Below are positions 1 through 8,781 of a stretch of 64,000 nucleotides of DNA, piece by piece; positions within the stretch are counted from its first letter, which is position 1; the number at the start of each line of letters is the position of its first letter. The position numbers and the translations under genes are program-made. The stretch is from Bacteroidales bacterium (GTDB taxonomy: Bacteria; Bacteroidota; Bacteroidia; Bacteroidales; Bacteroidaceae): the NCBI GenBank assembly GCA_015654535.1, contig JAATGU010000090.1, positions 1 to 64,000 on the forward strand. The letters run 5' to 3'. Under the pieces are notes generated by a model. That model worked only from the letters and a program-made list of their open reading frames with translations. It ran no database searches and was not told where the DNA came from.

Positions 1-318
1 CAAGCTAACTTGTGGGCGGATTTTAAGAATATCAAGGCAATAGCCACCGGCATTGATCAGGTTAAAAGTAAGGACATCCATCTGACTGTTTATCCAAATC
101 CGGTAACCGGCGATGCGATAACAGTCGATTTATTCGAAGCTGGTCAGGGAGCCGTACTTCGCGTAACCGACCTGGCAGGTAAAACACAGGTTCTGCAAAA
201 CCTGGCACAGGGAGTTACTACCGCCGTTATTCCGGTAGCCAATCTCTCCAAAGGCGTTTATTTGGTCAACTATTCCGATAACACTGGTAAGTGTACCGTG
301 GTGAAAATGATTAAATAA
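1..318 (+). CDS. C-terminal part of a secreted protein with a T9SS type A-like sorting domain (5' end outside window)
   Basis: The reading frame is open from base 1, so this is the 3' end of a longer gene. The last ~75 residues have the pattern of a Por secretion-system C-terminal domain: a YPNPV start, a run of short beta strands, an LSKGVYLVNY motif and a basic end (VVKMIK). In families with a type IX secretion system this domain directs export and is then cleaved. Here the body of the protein is missing, so the function is unknown. Many gut Bacteroides lack a full T9SS, so the domain may only be an Ig-like fold. No catalytic part is visible. Confidence 0.7.
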   Translation, partial: QANLWADFKNIKAIATGIDQVKSKDIHLTVYPNPVTGDAITVDLFEAGQGAVLRVTDLAGKTQVLQNLAQGVTTAVIPVANLSKGVYLVNYSDNTGKCTVVKMIK

Positions 319-389
319 TCAACCTTTTTTCTTATAAAACTCTTAAACTGATGGAGTGACTCTAAGCCATCCCGTCAGTAATAAACAAA

Positions 390-417
390 CTCGCAGGGAA
401 TTGATTTTCCCTGTGAG
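390..417. terminator. Hairpin after the first gene
   Basis: CTCGCAGGGAA (390-400) pairs with TTCCCTGTGAG (407-417) with one G-T wobble around a 6-base loop. The plus side is followed by A-rich rather than T-rich DNA, so termination of the upstream gene is possible but not typical. Confidence 0.4.
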
Positions 418-487
418 AACAAAAAATGAAACGTTCTGTGACAGACAACGTTGTTAACGTTGAAAAACAAAAAAGGTATATTAATTT

Positions 488-581
488 GTCGGTCCTTAAA
501 AAGTCAGAAATATCAATAAAGAGAACTAAACGCAGTTGTTTGGTTCTCTTTACTTTTGTTTGTGACTTTTTAAGAGCCGAC
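488..581. repeat. Two-tier 94-bp inverted repeat (cruciform or strong terminator)
   Basis: The outer arms 488-506 and 563-581 are complementary over 19 bases apart from a two-base swap. Inside them, 518-531 pairs with 538-551 over 14 bases with one wobble and a 6-base loop. The two stems are separated by 11 unpaired bases on each side, so one RNA could fold as a long rod. It lies in the 319-760 gap between two plus-strand genes. It may be a terminator or the footprint of a small non-autonomous element. Confidence 0.75.
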
Positions 582-731
582 GAATAAGTAGCTTGGAAAG
601 AAAGTAAAACCCAAATGGATATAATATGGAATAGGGAAATGTAAGGTTGTAAACCCCTAAAAAGATAATTAATAACTATTGTATTGATATAAATAATTAG
701 ATTATTGATTATTATATTGAAAGATAATCAG

Positions 732-739
732 TATATTTG
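732..739 (+). promoter_or_regulatory. -7 box upstream of the DUF4143 ATPase
   Basis: TATATTTG fits the Bacteroides -7 consensus TAnnTTTG. It lies 21 bases before the ATG at 761 in very AT-rich DNA. No convincing -33 TTTG at the usual spacing is seen. Confidence 0.5.
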
Positions 740-760
740 CATTAATAAACTGAATATACA

Positions 761-2014
761 ATGGAAAAGCGAGTCATTAAAAGCCTTATTGCAGAGAAGC
801 AGAATGAGATTCTTGGCATTGAGTTAATCGAAAGACCTCTTGAATTGGAGGCTGTGGGCAACTATGTATTTGTTGGTCTACGTCGTGCTGGTAAATCCTA
901 TTTATTGTATCAGCATATACATAGTTTGATTAAGACGGGTCAGGCTTCTATTGATAATATTCTATATATTAATTTTGAAGATGAACGAATTTCGTCTATA
1001 AAGGCAGACGAACTTAATTTGTTTTTGGAATGCTACAAAGAGATGTATAATGGTAAACCATTCATATATTTAGATGAGATTCAGAATATTAAGGGTTGGG
1101 AAAAGTTTGCTCGTCGTCTTGCTGATTCAAAATATAAAGTGTTCATCACTGGTAGTAATGCAAAAATGCTCAGTAGAGAGATATACACAACACTTGGCGG
1201 TCGGTTCATTGCCAAAGAAATCTTTCCATTTTCGTTTAAAGAATATCTATTTTTTAATAATGTAACTTTAGACCGGAATTGGGAATATGGTGAAACACGT
1301 ACACAGGTAGTCAAATTATTTCAGGACTATTTCTATTATGGTGGTTTTGCTGAATCATTTACCCTAAAGGACAAACGCAGTTGGCTAAATTCTCTTTATC
1401 AAAAGATTCTTCTTGGTGATGTTATTTCCAGAAATGACATTAGAAACGAAAATGCGATTAGGGTTCTCGTAAAGAAATTGGCTGAAAGTGTGATGCAGCC
1501 ATCGTCTTTGGCCAGGATAAAGAATGTGGTAGATTCAACAGGAGCAACCGTTGCCCGCAATACACTTGTCGATTATCTTCAACTTTTGACGGATGCTTAT
1601 TTAGTGTTTGGCATTTCCAATTTTTCGGATAAACTGAGTGATAAGGAAACTTTCAAGAAGAGATATTTCTTTGATAATGGATTACTAAACAACTTCCTTT
1701 TTGAGCCGGAAACTAAATTATTGGAAAATATTGTAGCTGTGAATCTAAAACAAAGGTATGAGAATGACTTATATTTCTATAATAAGAATATTGAAGTTGA
1801 TTTCTTCATTCCCAAAGAACATAGAGCTATACAGGTATCATATAACATAGCAGACGATACCACAAAACAAAGAGAAGTAAAAGCTTTGCTGAAACTCTCG
1901 GAAGTATATGCTTTGGACAAACTTGAAATTATTACTTGGGATGAAGAATCTACCATTCAGGAAAATGGAGTAACTATTCAGGTTATTCCTGTTTGGAAAT
2001 GGCTTTTAAGATAA
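761..2014 (+). CDS. AAA family ATPase with DUF4143 domain
   Basis: A 417-residue cytoplasmic P-loop ATPase of the AAA_14/DUF4143 group common in Bacteroides. Walker A is GLRRAGKS at residues 39-46, Walker B is FIYLDE at 101-106, and a sensor-1-like TGSN sits at 130-133. The C-terminal half (about 215-370) is the DUF4143 region, which includes a nuclease-like VDFFIP segment near 347. These proteins are often singletons acquired by transfer; their cellular role is not settled. It is monocistronic, with its own -7 box upstream and a bidirectional hairpin downstream. It is more AT-rich than the glycan locus that follows, consistent with independent acquisition. Confidence 0.9.
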   Translation: MEKRVIKSLIAEKQNEILGIELIERPLELEAVGNYVFVGLRRAGKSYLLYQHIHSLIKTGQASIDNILYINFEDERISSIKADELNLFLECYKEMYNGKPFIYLDEIQNIKGWEKFARRLADSKYKVFITGSNAKMLSREIYTTLGGRFIAKEIFPFSFKEYLFFNNVTLDRNWEYGETRTQVVKLFQDYFYYGGFAESFTLKDKRSWLNSLYQKILLGDVISRNDIRNENAIRVLVKKLAESVMQPSSLARIKNVVDSTGATVARNTLVDYLQLLTDAYLVFGISNFSDKLSDKETFKKRYFFDNGLLNNFLFEPETKLLENIVAVNLKQRYENDLYFYNKNIEVDFFIPKEHRAIQVSYNIADDTTKQREVKALLKLSEVYALDKLEIITWDEESTIQENGVTIQVIPVWKWLLR

Positions 2015-2099
2015 CTTGGTTTATAGACAAAAGGGGTTCACTTCAAAAGTAACTTCTAATGGAGATTTATAGGATGCCGAGACCTTTACTCGTTTCTAT

Positions 2100-2123
2100 C
2101 ATTTTTGTGAGGTCACGAAAATG
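2100..2123. terminator. Bidirectional terminator-like hairpin between convergent genes
   Basis: CATTTTTGTGA (2100-2110) is complementary to TCACGAAAATG (2113-2123) with one wobble. It lies between the stop of the ATPase at 2014 and the stop of the minus-strand glycosyltransferase at 2147, and T-rich DNA follows on the plus side. Confidence 0.55.
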
Positions 2124-2146
2124 GTCATCTCTATCTGATATTTTTG

Positions 2147-2899
2147 TTATTTTTCAGATTTGATAATGAGTCGGAGTATAAACCAGGCATGATGAGCAGC
2201 AGTACTTACCCATCCGTAGTATTTGGTCATGATAAGGAAACGCTCTTTTAGAGATGCTTTATGGTTCTGTGTGGTCACTCCCTCGTCCAGATAATCTATA
2301 ATGGTAATACGTGAATTGTGAAGTACTTCCGACTTTTTCATTATGCGGATGCACCAGTCGAAATCCGCGGAAAAGCGGTACGTTAAATCAAAGGGCTCTG
2401 CAAGGGTGCGCTTGGTAAAAAAGGATTGATGGCAGACTAACATTCCTTGTTTGAAGCTTTTCCAAGTTAGTTTCTCTGGCGTTTTCAGACGACGCATGTG
2501 TTTAAAATGCCCTTCTTTATCCACAATTACCGTTTCCCCGTAGATAACATCCGGCAACTCGTTTTCTGTAATGGAATCTATTATTTGTTGAAGAGTATTG
2601 TCTTCGTGGAAACGATCTCCTGCATTCAGGAAACATAGATAATCACCGGAGGCGATTTTTATTCCCTTATTCATGGCATCATAAAGTCCCCTGTCCGGTT
2701 CGCTAATTATTTTAGAGAAGCGATCTTTATACTTATTTACTATTGAAAGAGTCTGATCTTTTGACGCACCGTCCACTATGATATATTCATAGTTTTTGTA
2801 GGTCTGCTTTACCACACTTTGAATAGTATCCTTAAGAACCTTTTCTGCATTGTAGGTTACTGTGATAATGGAGAATCGGGGCTCCGGTTTGTTATGCAT
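2147..2899 (-). CDS. Family 2 glycosyltransferase
   Basis: A 250-residue GT2 (WcaA-type) enzyme that would transfer a sugar from a nucleotide sugar onto a growing surface glycan at the cytoplasmic face of the membrane. The GT-A signature is clear: SIITVTYN at 10-17, VDGASKD at 42-48, SEPDRGLYDAMNKG at 66-79 and a metal-binding NAGD at 92-95. No transmembrane segment is evident. Its start overlaps the end of the upstream GT4 gene by 8 bases, so the two are translationally coupled. It is the last gene of the minus-strand glycan operon. The sugar specificity cannot be read from the sequence. Confidence 0.9.
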   Translation of the reverse strand: MHNKPEPRFSIITVTYNAEKVLKDTIQSVVKQTYKNYEYIIVDGASKDQTLSIVNKYKDRFSKIISEPDRGLYDAMNKGIKIASGDYLCFLNAGDRFHEDNTLQQIIDSITENELPDVIYGETVIVDKEGHFKHMRRLKTPEKLTWKSFKQGMLVCHQSFFTKRTLAEPFDLTYRFSADFDWCIRIMKKSEVLHNSRITIIDYLDEGVTTQNHKASLKERFLIMTKYYGWVSTAAHHAWFILRLIIKSEK

Positions 2900-4157
2900 T
2901 GTCTCCGGTTATGTTGTTATAGACATCGATATATTTCTTGGAAATGATTCCTTCTGAATAATGAGTGACTACTTTTCTGGCTGCTTCTTCTGATAGCGAA
3001 GGGTATTCCGAGTCTGTTAATGTCCAATGAATTCCATTGGCGAAATCCGCAGCCGATTTATATTCCGCTACATAACCATTGTGCAGGTGGTCAATCATTT
3101 CGGGGATACCTCCGATGTTGAAGCCCACGCAAGGAACGCCACATGCCATTGCTTCCATGATGGTATTTGGAAGATTTTCTTCCAATGAAGGAGTAACGTA
3201 TAAATCCACCGAGTTGTAGATGTTCACCATTGCTTTTTCATCATTCACAAAGTCCAGTGAATATACCGGGAAAGGGATCAGCTCTTTCAGTTGGGAAGAT
3301 TCATTTCCGAAGACTACTACGCCGATAGAATCTTTCATTTCGGGATATTTCTCCACTAATATGCGGCAGGAATCAACCAGATAATCAATCCCTTTTCGTT
3401 TATCGGTAATCTTAACGGAACCAAAGAGCAGAAGTTTCTTGTTTTGAGGAAGGTTACATTTTTCCCGCGCCTCTTTTTTGTCCCGTGGTTTAAATAAGTT
3501 AATGTTGATCGGATTAGGAATATCAATGATCCGATGTCTCGATAGCAAGGCGCTTTTTTCTGCAAGTGAATGAAGCCATTGGCTGCAAGCTACGAAAGTA
3601 ATGTTCGCATTTTTATAGGTCGCTTCTTTTTTCTTAAAGATTTTATAGGAAAGGTCTTTTTTCCCTCCGTTATTATAAAGGAAAGGACAATTATGGCATT
3701 CAGTCTGATAGTTGGTACACTCTCTGGCGTGATGGCAAATACCTGTGCAAGGCCACATGTCATGCATGGTCCATACGATTGGCTTTCCAGACGCACTAAT
3801 TTGTTTGATGTCATTTAAGGAAAGCATTCCCTGATTAATCCAGTGAAGATGAATTACGTCAGCTTGCTGAAATTCCGGTAAAGAAGTGATGTTCGTTCCG
3901 GTGTTGGCAATAGAAACCGCGAAGAGATTATCTTTTTTAAAATGATTGGCTTTCCAGATCATGGTGCGTTCCCACACAAACCGGACTAAATTCATCCATG
4001 AACGATCTAGTTGCACTACGCTGATTTGGTCCGTTTGTTTGTCCCTTACCAGCATTTTCGCTTTAATCCCGTTATTTTTCAGAGATTCCATTAGTCGGCT
4101 GGCTGCAATAGCAGCTCCTCCAATGCGTTCCGATGTATTAATAATAAGTACTCTCAT
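2892..4157 (-). CDS. Family 4 glycosyltransferase (WcaC-like)
   Basis: A 421-residue GT-B enzyme. The N-terminal Rossmann half begins VLIINTSERIGGAAIAASRL, typical of WcaC-like GT4 proteins, and a Cys-rich stretch near 140-160 is also seen in that subgroup. The C-terminal half holds the donor-binding EX7E-type region (EENLPNTIMEAMACGVP, about 332-348) followed by GGIPEMI. It would transfer a hexose or related sugar to a lipid-linked oligosaccharide. It has its own -7 box just upstream and overlaps the following GT2 gene, so this pair may be transcribed separately from the genes 75 bases upstream. Specificity is unknown. Confidence 0.9.
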   Translation of the reverse strand: MRVLIINTSERIGGAAIAASRLMESLKNNGIKAKMLVRDKQTDQISVVQLDRSWMNLVRFVWERTMIWKANHFKKDNLFAVSIANTGTNITSLPEFQQADVIHLHWINQGMLSLNDIKQISASGKPIVWTMHDMWPCTGICHHARECTNYQTECHNCPFLYNNGGKKDLSYKIFKKKEATYKNANITFVACSQWLHSLAEKSALLSRHRIIDIPNPININLFKPRDKKEAREKCNLPQNKKLLLFGSVKITDKRKGIDYLVDSCRILVEKYPEMKDSIGVVVFGNESSQLKELIPFPVYSLDFVNDEKAMVNIYNSVDLYVTPSLEENLPNTIMEAMACGVPCVGFNIGGIPEMIDHLHNGYVAEYKSAADFANGIHWTLTDSEYPSLSEEAARKVVTHYSEGIISKKYIDVYNNITGDNA

Positions 4158-4173
4158 TTGTAAGATGTTTCTA

Positions 4174-4181
4174 CAAAAGTA
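4174..4181 (-). promoter_or_regulatory. -7 box for the GT4-GT2 pair
   Basis: Read on the minus strand this is TACTTTTG, a match to TAnnTTTG, 16 bases before the ATG at 4157. It lies in the only sizeable gap (75 bases) within the glycan gene run, so it probably supplies an internal promoter with a very short leader. Confidence 0.5.
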
Positions 4182-4232
4182 GTCGTTTTAGCTGAAAAAA
4201 GAGCAGGGAAAGGTTTTTTTTATCTTACTTTA

Positions 4233-5144
4233 TTACGCGCCAAAGTCACCTTTGAGGGTTCGTTTAATTCTTCGGATAGCCTTGGCATAAAATGAGTTCG
4301 TCTTTCTATAATAGTTTTCAACCGACTTTCTGGCTTTTTTATTTTCTTCTACCGGGTTTATTTTAATCACGGGAAGTTCCAGCTGATAAAGAGAAGAAGC
4401 ATAGAGTCCGCCGCCGCCACAATTGGTTCCGCTACCATCAAATCCGATATTCTTTACCAGTGATTTCCCCACATTCAGAGAGAGTACATTATTTAAGAAC
4501 AAGCTCGCATTCCAGCGAATGGCCCACGAATTGTTTTTCCCTTCAACCTGTCGGCGGAGCATACGCGTAAACCTATATGCATGATTGAAGTCGAAAGTCT
4601 TGGTCAATTGCTGTTCTTCAAGCTCCCGAAGCAATGTTTTTCCATCGGGATTGAACAGTTTCCAAGCTCTTTCCCAAGTTGCCCATCCCCAGCTGCCTGT
4701 CCACTTTATCAGAAAAGTATCCGGTAGAGAATTATCTTCAAAGAATTCACAAGCCTGAATATGCCCCACTTTTGGTTCATCTTTGTATACTTCCAGTGCA
4801 TTATTCATAAACTTGAGGAATTGTGGAGCCACAATCAGATCATCTTCTAAAACAATCACTCGTCCAAAGGCTTTTACCTGAGTACTCACCCCGTTAATAA
4901 TACTTTTGGCCAGTCCCCAATTCTCTTTTCGTTCAATGAGGGTGATTCGTGCAAAACCGTTGACCGAATGAATGAGTTGTCTCACCTCGTCCACTGCCGG
5001 TTGTAGTTCTTTCTCTTTGGCTGCGTCGGAGTAAATGAATAGTTCACTTTCTTTTGCCAAAGGATTCTGTAATAGCGAATGAAGAGCCTGCCGGGTATGT
5101 TCCGGCCGGTTATAGACAAATAAAAGGATGGGTGCGTAACTCAT
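4233..5144 (-). CDS. Glycosyltransferase, GT2-like (GT-A fold)
   Basis: A 303-residue protein starting APILLFVYNRPEHTRQAL, the opening of a GT-A group often annotated as sugar transferase or GT2. LFIYSDAAKEKE (about 35-46) corresponds to the usual VDxxS/D region and VIVLEDDLIVAP (about 95-106) carries the metal-binding EDD motif. The later WTGSWGWATWERAW is the conserved acceptor-side motif of this group. It lies 2 bases from the upstream gene, in the same operon. It probably adds one residue to the surface glycan; donor and acceptor are unknown. Confidence 0.85.
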   Translation of the reverse strand: MSYAPILLFVYNRPEHTRQALHSLLQNPLAKESELFIYSDAAKEKELQPAVDEVRQLIHSVNGFARITLIERKENWGLAKSIINGVSTQVKAFGRVIVLEDDLIVAPQFLKFMNNALEVYKDEPKVGHIQACEFFEDNSLPDTFLIKWTGSWGWATWERAWKLFNPDGKTLLRELEEQQLTKTFDFNHAYRFTRMLRRQVEGKNNSWAIRWNASLFLNNVLSLNVGKSLVKNIGFDGSGTNCGGGGLYASSLYQLELPVIKINPVEENKKARKSVENYYRKTNSFYAKAIRRIKRTLKGDFGA

Positions 5145-5146
5145 AT

Positions 5147-6046
5147 TCAGATGTATTTTAAGAGTTCCTGTTTGTTATTCTTTCTTATGCGTAGTATTGT
5201 GTTTGTTTTACCCAACAGACCACTACTGATTTGGATAAACCGGATGCAATTGCTTACCTTTCCGTGAGCAAGAGCCAGTATTGCTTTCTTTATTCCTGCC
5301 AGAAATCCATATCCAAAGGCTTTGTAAAATGGGTAATTGATATTGGCGTACTCGGAAAGAAGATATACTTTCTCCGAACGAAGAAAGGCTACTTGTGTTA
5401 CTTTTCTGCTTTCCCGGGCATGATAACCAAATACTGCGGGAGAATAGCCTAACAGATAGCCGTGGTAATGGAGTCGGTTGATGTAATCAATATCCTCGCC
5501 ATAGTGATAGAACAAAGGGGAAAATCCGCCTACTTTCTTGATCACTTGAAGAGGAATCATCCAAAAAGCGGCATTGATAAAGGGCAAAGTGATTACCTCT
5601 TTACTCTGTTGCAAGGAGGTGAATTGTTCTTTCTTTTTTATTCCCGAATAAGTGGAGAAACCAAAATCCGGTTTGTCTCCTTTCCCGTTCAGATGGGCAG
5701 GTGAAAGAATGCCATATTCGGGATGCTGCTCAAAAAGGGCTGTTAATTGTTCTACAGTCCGTTCATCTATCCAGGCATCTTGATTTAGCAAGAAGAAGTA
5801 ATCGCTACCTTGCTCCATGGCATATTTGATGCCGATGTTATTTGCTTTTCCAAATCCAAGGTTGGCATTATTGGTTATTAAATGAACTTCCGGATGCTCT
5901 CTTTCAATAAACAGAACAGTATTGTCTCTGGAACCATTGTCAACCACAATCACCGAAACGGGCACGGTGGATTGACGCAAACACCCCAAACAACGCTCTA
6001 TCCATTGCTCAAAGTTATAAGATACGATGATGACTGATACTTTCAT
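5147..6046 (-). CDS. Family 2 glycosyltransferase (rhamnosyltransferase-like)
   Basis: A 299-residue GT2 enzyme with the layout of WbbL-type rhamnosyltransferases: VSVIIVSYN at the N-terminus, VIVVDNGSRDNT near 33-44, NNANLGFGKANNIG near 59-72, and the metal site FLLNQDAW near 86-93. HYGEDIDYINRLHYHGY is the conserved ED motif of the catalytic base region. Only one base separates it from the upstream gene. Rhamnose or another deoxyhexose as donor is an inference from family resemblance. Confidence 0.88.
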   Translation of the reverse strand: MKVSVIIVSYNFEQWIERCLGCLRQSTVPVSVIVVDNGSRDNTVLFIEREHPEVHLITNNANLGFGKANNIGIKYAMEQGSDYFFLLNQDAWIDERTVEQLTALFEQHPEYGILSPAHLNGKGDKPDFGFSTYSGIKKKEQFTSLQQSKEVITLPFINAAFWMIPLQVIKKVGGFSPLFYHYGEDIDYINRLHYHGYLLGYSPAVFGYHARESRKVTQVAFLRSEKVYLLSEYANINYPFYKAFGYGFLAGIKKAILALAHGKVSNCIRFIQISSGLLGKTNTILRIRKNNKQELLKYI

Positions 6047-6047
6047 A

Positions 6048-6869
6048 TTATCTTTTTAAAATTACACAATCAATGCCAAATAGTTGCGCCGCCGTTTCTG
6101 AATAAGAACTTTGAGCAGAACCGAGTATTTTTTTAGTCCGCGCCAACGTATACATTTCTATTAATGCATCTTGCATACCGTTTACACTATTCCTGTCCGC
6201 GGCTTTGTCGGATGTTCTGATCCGGTTCCCGAATGCCGAGCACAGTATTCTTTTATCTTCTTCCGAGTCCGATGCTAAATAGAAATTGGCATCCTCACAG
6301 CGTTTTATCTCTTTTTTTATCTCTTCCACGAAGAGTTCAGTAGGGCTCTCTTTGATGGAAATGAAATTGTCCGTTCTCCGAATATGGATGCCGATGGTAT
6401 GGGCATTGAACAATGTCGACCTACGATTAATTTCTTCCTGCAGAGGGGCAATCGGAGTGAAAACATCAAATGGTTTCTTTTCTTCTGAAGGAAAGAAATA
6501 AACGCAACTGGCAAGATAAACCGAATGGTTCCGTGCCCACTTCTCGAAATCAAAGCCTTGATGCATTCGCCGGGTTACCTCTGCTTCATAGATGCAATCC
6601 TTAAAGAGCAGGTTTTGAAAGAGCCGCGGAACAAAAAAGTTCTTTTTTCTGGGGCGGTCGTTGATCCACAGATCCAGGAATGAAGCCTCCTTTAATCTCA
6701 CCTGTTGAACAGATAGTGGCTGAAACAACTCATCGAAACGGCAGTTCAATCCCTGATCTTTGTACCAGATAATGCGCAAGTCTGCTTGCACTTTCCCTGC
6801 CAAAGCAATAGCTGAATCCATTGCTTTCATCCGGTTTGCCAAACCTCCCACGGGTACTAATGTAATCAT
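6048..6869 (-). CDS. O-fucosyltransferase/NodZ-like glycosyltransferase
   Basis: A 273-residue protein opening with MITLVPVGGLANRMKAM, the GG(L)xNR(M) motif of GT11/GT23/O-fucosyltransferase-like enzymes, and carrying IGIHIRRTDN (about 168-177), their HxRR GDP-fucose-binding motif. The C-terminal half has the expected FYLASDSEEDK and LGSAQSSYSETAAQLFG segments. The likely reaction is transfer of fucose or a related GDP-sugar onto the surface glycan. It sits between an FkbM methyltransferase (18 bases upstream) and a GT2 gene. The donor is inferred from the family only. Confidence 0.8.
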   Translation of the reverse strand: MITLVPVGGLANRMKAMDSAIALAGKVQADLRIIWYKDQGLNCRFDELFQPLSVQQVRLKEASFLDLWINDRPRKKNFFVPRLFQNLLFKDCIYEAEVTRRMHQGFDFEKWARNHSVYLASCVYFFPSEEKKPFDVFTPIAPLQEEINRRSTLFNAHTIGIHIRRTDNFISIKESPTELFVEEIKKEIKRCEDANFYLASDSEEDKRILCSAFGNRIRTSDKAADRNSVNGMQDALIEMYTLARTKKILGSAQSSYSETAAQLFGIDCVILKR

Positions 6870-6887
6870 TCTCGTATAATTTTCAAT

Positions 6888-7778
6888 TTATTTCTTTGCC
6901 CTGATTAATCCTTTTCTGAAATAAGGGGCATGTACATTTTCCAACTCATTAAGAAAAATCATCACTCCGTTGGAAGCAGTCCAATTAAAACCTTTTTCAG
7001 TAAGATAACCAGTAAAGTTTTTAAAATCATTTGGTTGATGATACGTGCATAATGCCAGTTTCAGATTGGATAGCTTTAGAGTCTCCTGCATACCGTTGAG
7101 CACTTGTTGCTCAGCACCTTCCACATCCACCTTTATAAAAGTGGGATGATAAGGTTTATCCGACAAGAAAGAATCAATGGTCACATTTTCCTCATCATCA
7201 CAGTCGGAAACATATTTCCTTACGATGGTTACTTTTTCACTCCAAGGTGCAAAGGTGGCTTCCAATGCTTCCACCCATTGCGGGTCTCTTTCAAACAAAA
7301 TCACTTGTTTCAGCTTCTCAATGTGTGTGAGTGAAAAGATTCCTTCCGCACTTCCCACATCCAGTAACACGTCTTTCTCCGTTACTGTAAAACCTTTCCC
7401 CAGATAACAATGCGGAGACTGTTTGTCTTGTTCCGTCAGCAACCCACTATAACAATACTTCACCGTCCGGGCGTTGTATGAGCGAATAAAGTATAACCGT
7501 TTGTCTTGGTGCATCACATACAGCAAGCCATTGGTTGAATCTACCAAAACCTCTACATCTTCCCACTTATACGCAAGAGTGAAAGGGGCACAAAACGTTT
7601 TCAGCGGATAAAGCTTTAAGTAATTAACAGATTCTTCTATCTCTTTGTTTGCCGGAACTTGCTTGTAATAAGCAAGAATCTCATTCTTTAGCTTAGAAAG
7701 AGCACTCTTCCGTTTTTTATTTTTCAGTTCACAATCTACTTTATAGCGGAGAGTCTGGTAAACGTTTCTTAACTTCAT
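6888..7778 (-). CDS. FkbM family SAM-dependent methyltransferase
   Basis: A 296-residue methyltransferase. The SAM-binding motif I is VLLDVGSAEGIFSL (about 136-149), followed by the acidic motif LFERDP (about 162-167). TFIKVDVEGAEQQVLNGM (about 212-229) is the FkbM hallmark. The ~120-residue N-terminal part is a lineage extension without a recognised domain. In glycan loci these enzymes usually O-methylate a sugar. The gene is 4 bases from its upstream neighbour and belongs to the same operon. The acceptor is unknown. Confidence 0.88.
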   Translation of the reverse strand: MKLRNVYQTLRYKVDCELKNKKRKSALSKLKNEILAYYKQVPANKEIEESVNYLKLYPLKTFCAPFTLAYKWEDVEVLVDSTNGLLYVMHQDKRLYFIRSYNARTVKYCYSGLLTEQDKQSPHCYLGKGFTVTEKDVLLDVGSAEGIFSLTHIEKLKQVILFERDPQWVEALEATFAPWSEKVTIVRKYVSDCDDEENVTIDSFLSDKPYHPTFIKVDVEGAEQQVLNGMQETLKLSNLKLALCTYHQPNDFKNFTGYLTEKGFNWTASNGVMIFLNELENVHAPYFRKGLIRAKK

Positions 7779-7782
7779 ATAT

Positions 7783-8781
7783 TTAGATTTTAGGTAACGG
7801 AATATATTTTGAAATTTCTTGTCTGATGCGTTTTATGATGCGAAAGGCCTGCTGGGCAATCCTTTGCTTTAAAGGGGTTTGCTTTATCTTTTCCATCTCC
7901 TTCAGTTGCTCAGTGGAGAGGGCAGGATTGACTTTTAAAATGAGTGATTCAGTCTCCCGCACTTTTTTTTCATTGCGGATGGACTGATAGTAGTGTACCA
8001 ACCGGATGCATCCGTTGGTATATGTATCCACTAACTTATCGTAAATGGATCGATTTTTATCCTTGTAATGTGCGATGAGCAACTGTCGGTTTACCACCGA
8101 GATCAGTATTTGTTTATCCGTGGTAGCCATGCTCCAGATGCTTTCTTTGTGCTGACGATAGACGGCCATTACTTTATTCATGAAGTAAATATCCCCTTGC
8201 TCGGCATTGAGCACATGGATGGCAAAGTCGTAGGAAGTAACTTGGCTGAACCATGATGGCAGCTCGCCAAACAGTCCCCTGCGAAACATCACCGTGACGT
8301 TTGTAATGGGATTACTGTTGATAATGTCCAGCACCGTGTTCACCTTCTTTTGATATCCTCCGTTACCGATACTCTTGCTCCCGTCTTCCTGATAATAATT
8401 CAACGCGCGGTGAAAGCAGGCCGAGTATTCTTCGTGCTGATCGAGGAAATCGGCTTGTATCTGTAGTTTACTCTTGTTGATCCAGAAATCGTCTCCTTCG
8501 CAAATAGCCATATACTTTCCTGTGCACTGATGATAGGTGCGGATAAAGTTCTCTTGCAAGCCTATATTTTCAGCGCTTGTGGTGAGTCTGATGATCTCAG
8601 GATATTTTTCCTGATATTCCCGGCAGATGCGTGCGGTGTCATCAGTACTACAATCTTCCCCAATCACCAATTCAAAAGGAAAGTTGGTCTTTTGCCGGAT
8701 CACACTCTCTATAGCATCGGCAATGTACTTGCTATGATTGTAAGTAAGCATTAGTACGCTTACTTTGACTGCTGCTTTCAT
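7783..8781 (-). CDS. Family 2 glycosyltransferase
   Basis: A 332-residue GT2 enzyme: VSVLMLTYNHSKYIADAIES at the N-terminus, ELVIGEDCSTDDT near 39-51 and the metal-binding CEGDDFW near 99-105. The C-terminal ~60 residues are basic and helical and may contact the membrane. Its start overlaps the flippase stop by 4 bases (ATGA), showing translational coupling. It would act on the lipid-linked repeat unit that the flippase exports. Confidence 0.9.
   Translation of the reverse strand: MKAAVKVSVLMLTYNHSKYIADAIESVIRQKTNFPFELVIGEDCSTDDTARICREYQEKYPEIIRLTTSAENIGLQENFIRTYHQCTGKYMAICEGDDFWINKSKLQIQADFLDQHEEYSACFHRALNYYQEDGSKSIGNGGYQKKVNTVLDIINSNPITNVTVMFRRGLFGELPSWFSQVTSYDFAIHVLNAEQGDIYFMNKVMAVYRQHKESIWSMATTDKQILISVVNRQLLIAHYKDKNRSIYDKLVDTYTNGCIRLVHYYQSIRNEKKVRETESLILKVNPALSTEQLKEMEKIKQTPLKQRIAQQAFRIIKRIRQEISKYIPLPKI

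Noticed and set aside
426-587. 53-codon open frame from an ATG at 426
   Set aside because: It runs across the whole two-tier hairpin, is Lys/Arg-rich without a domain, and has no promoter of its own.
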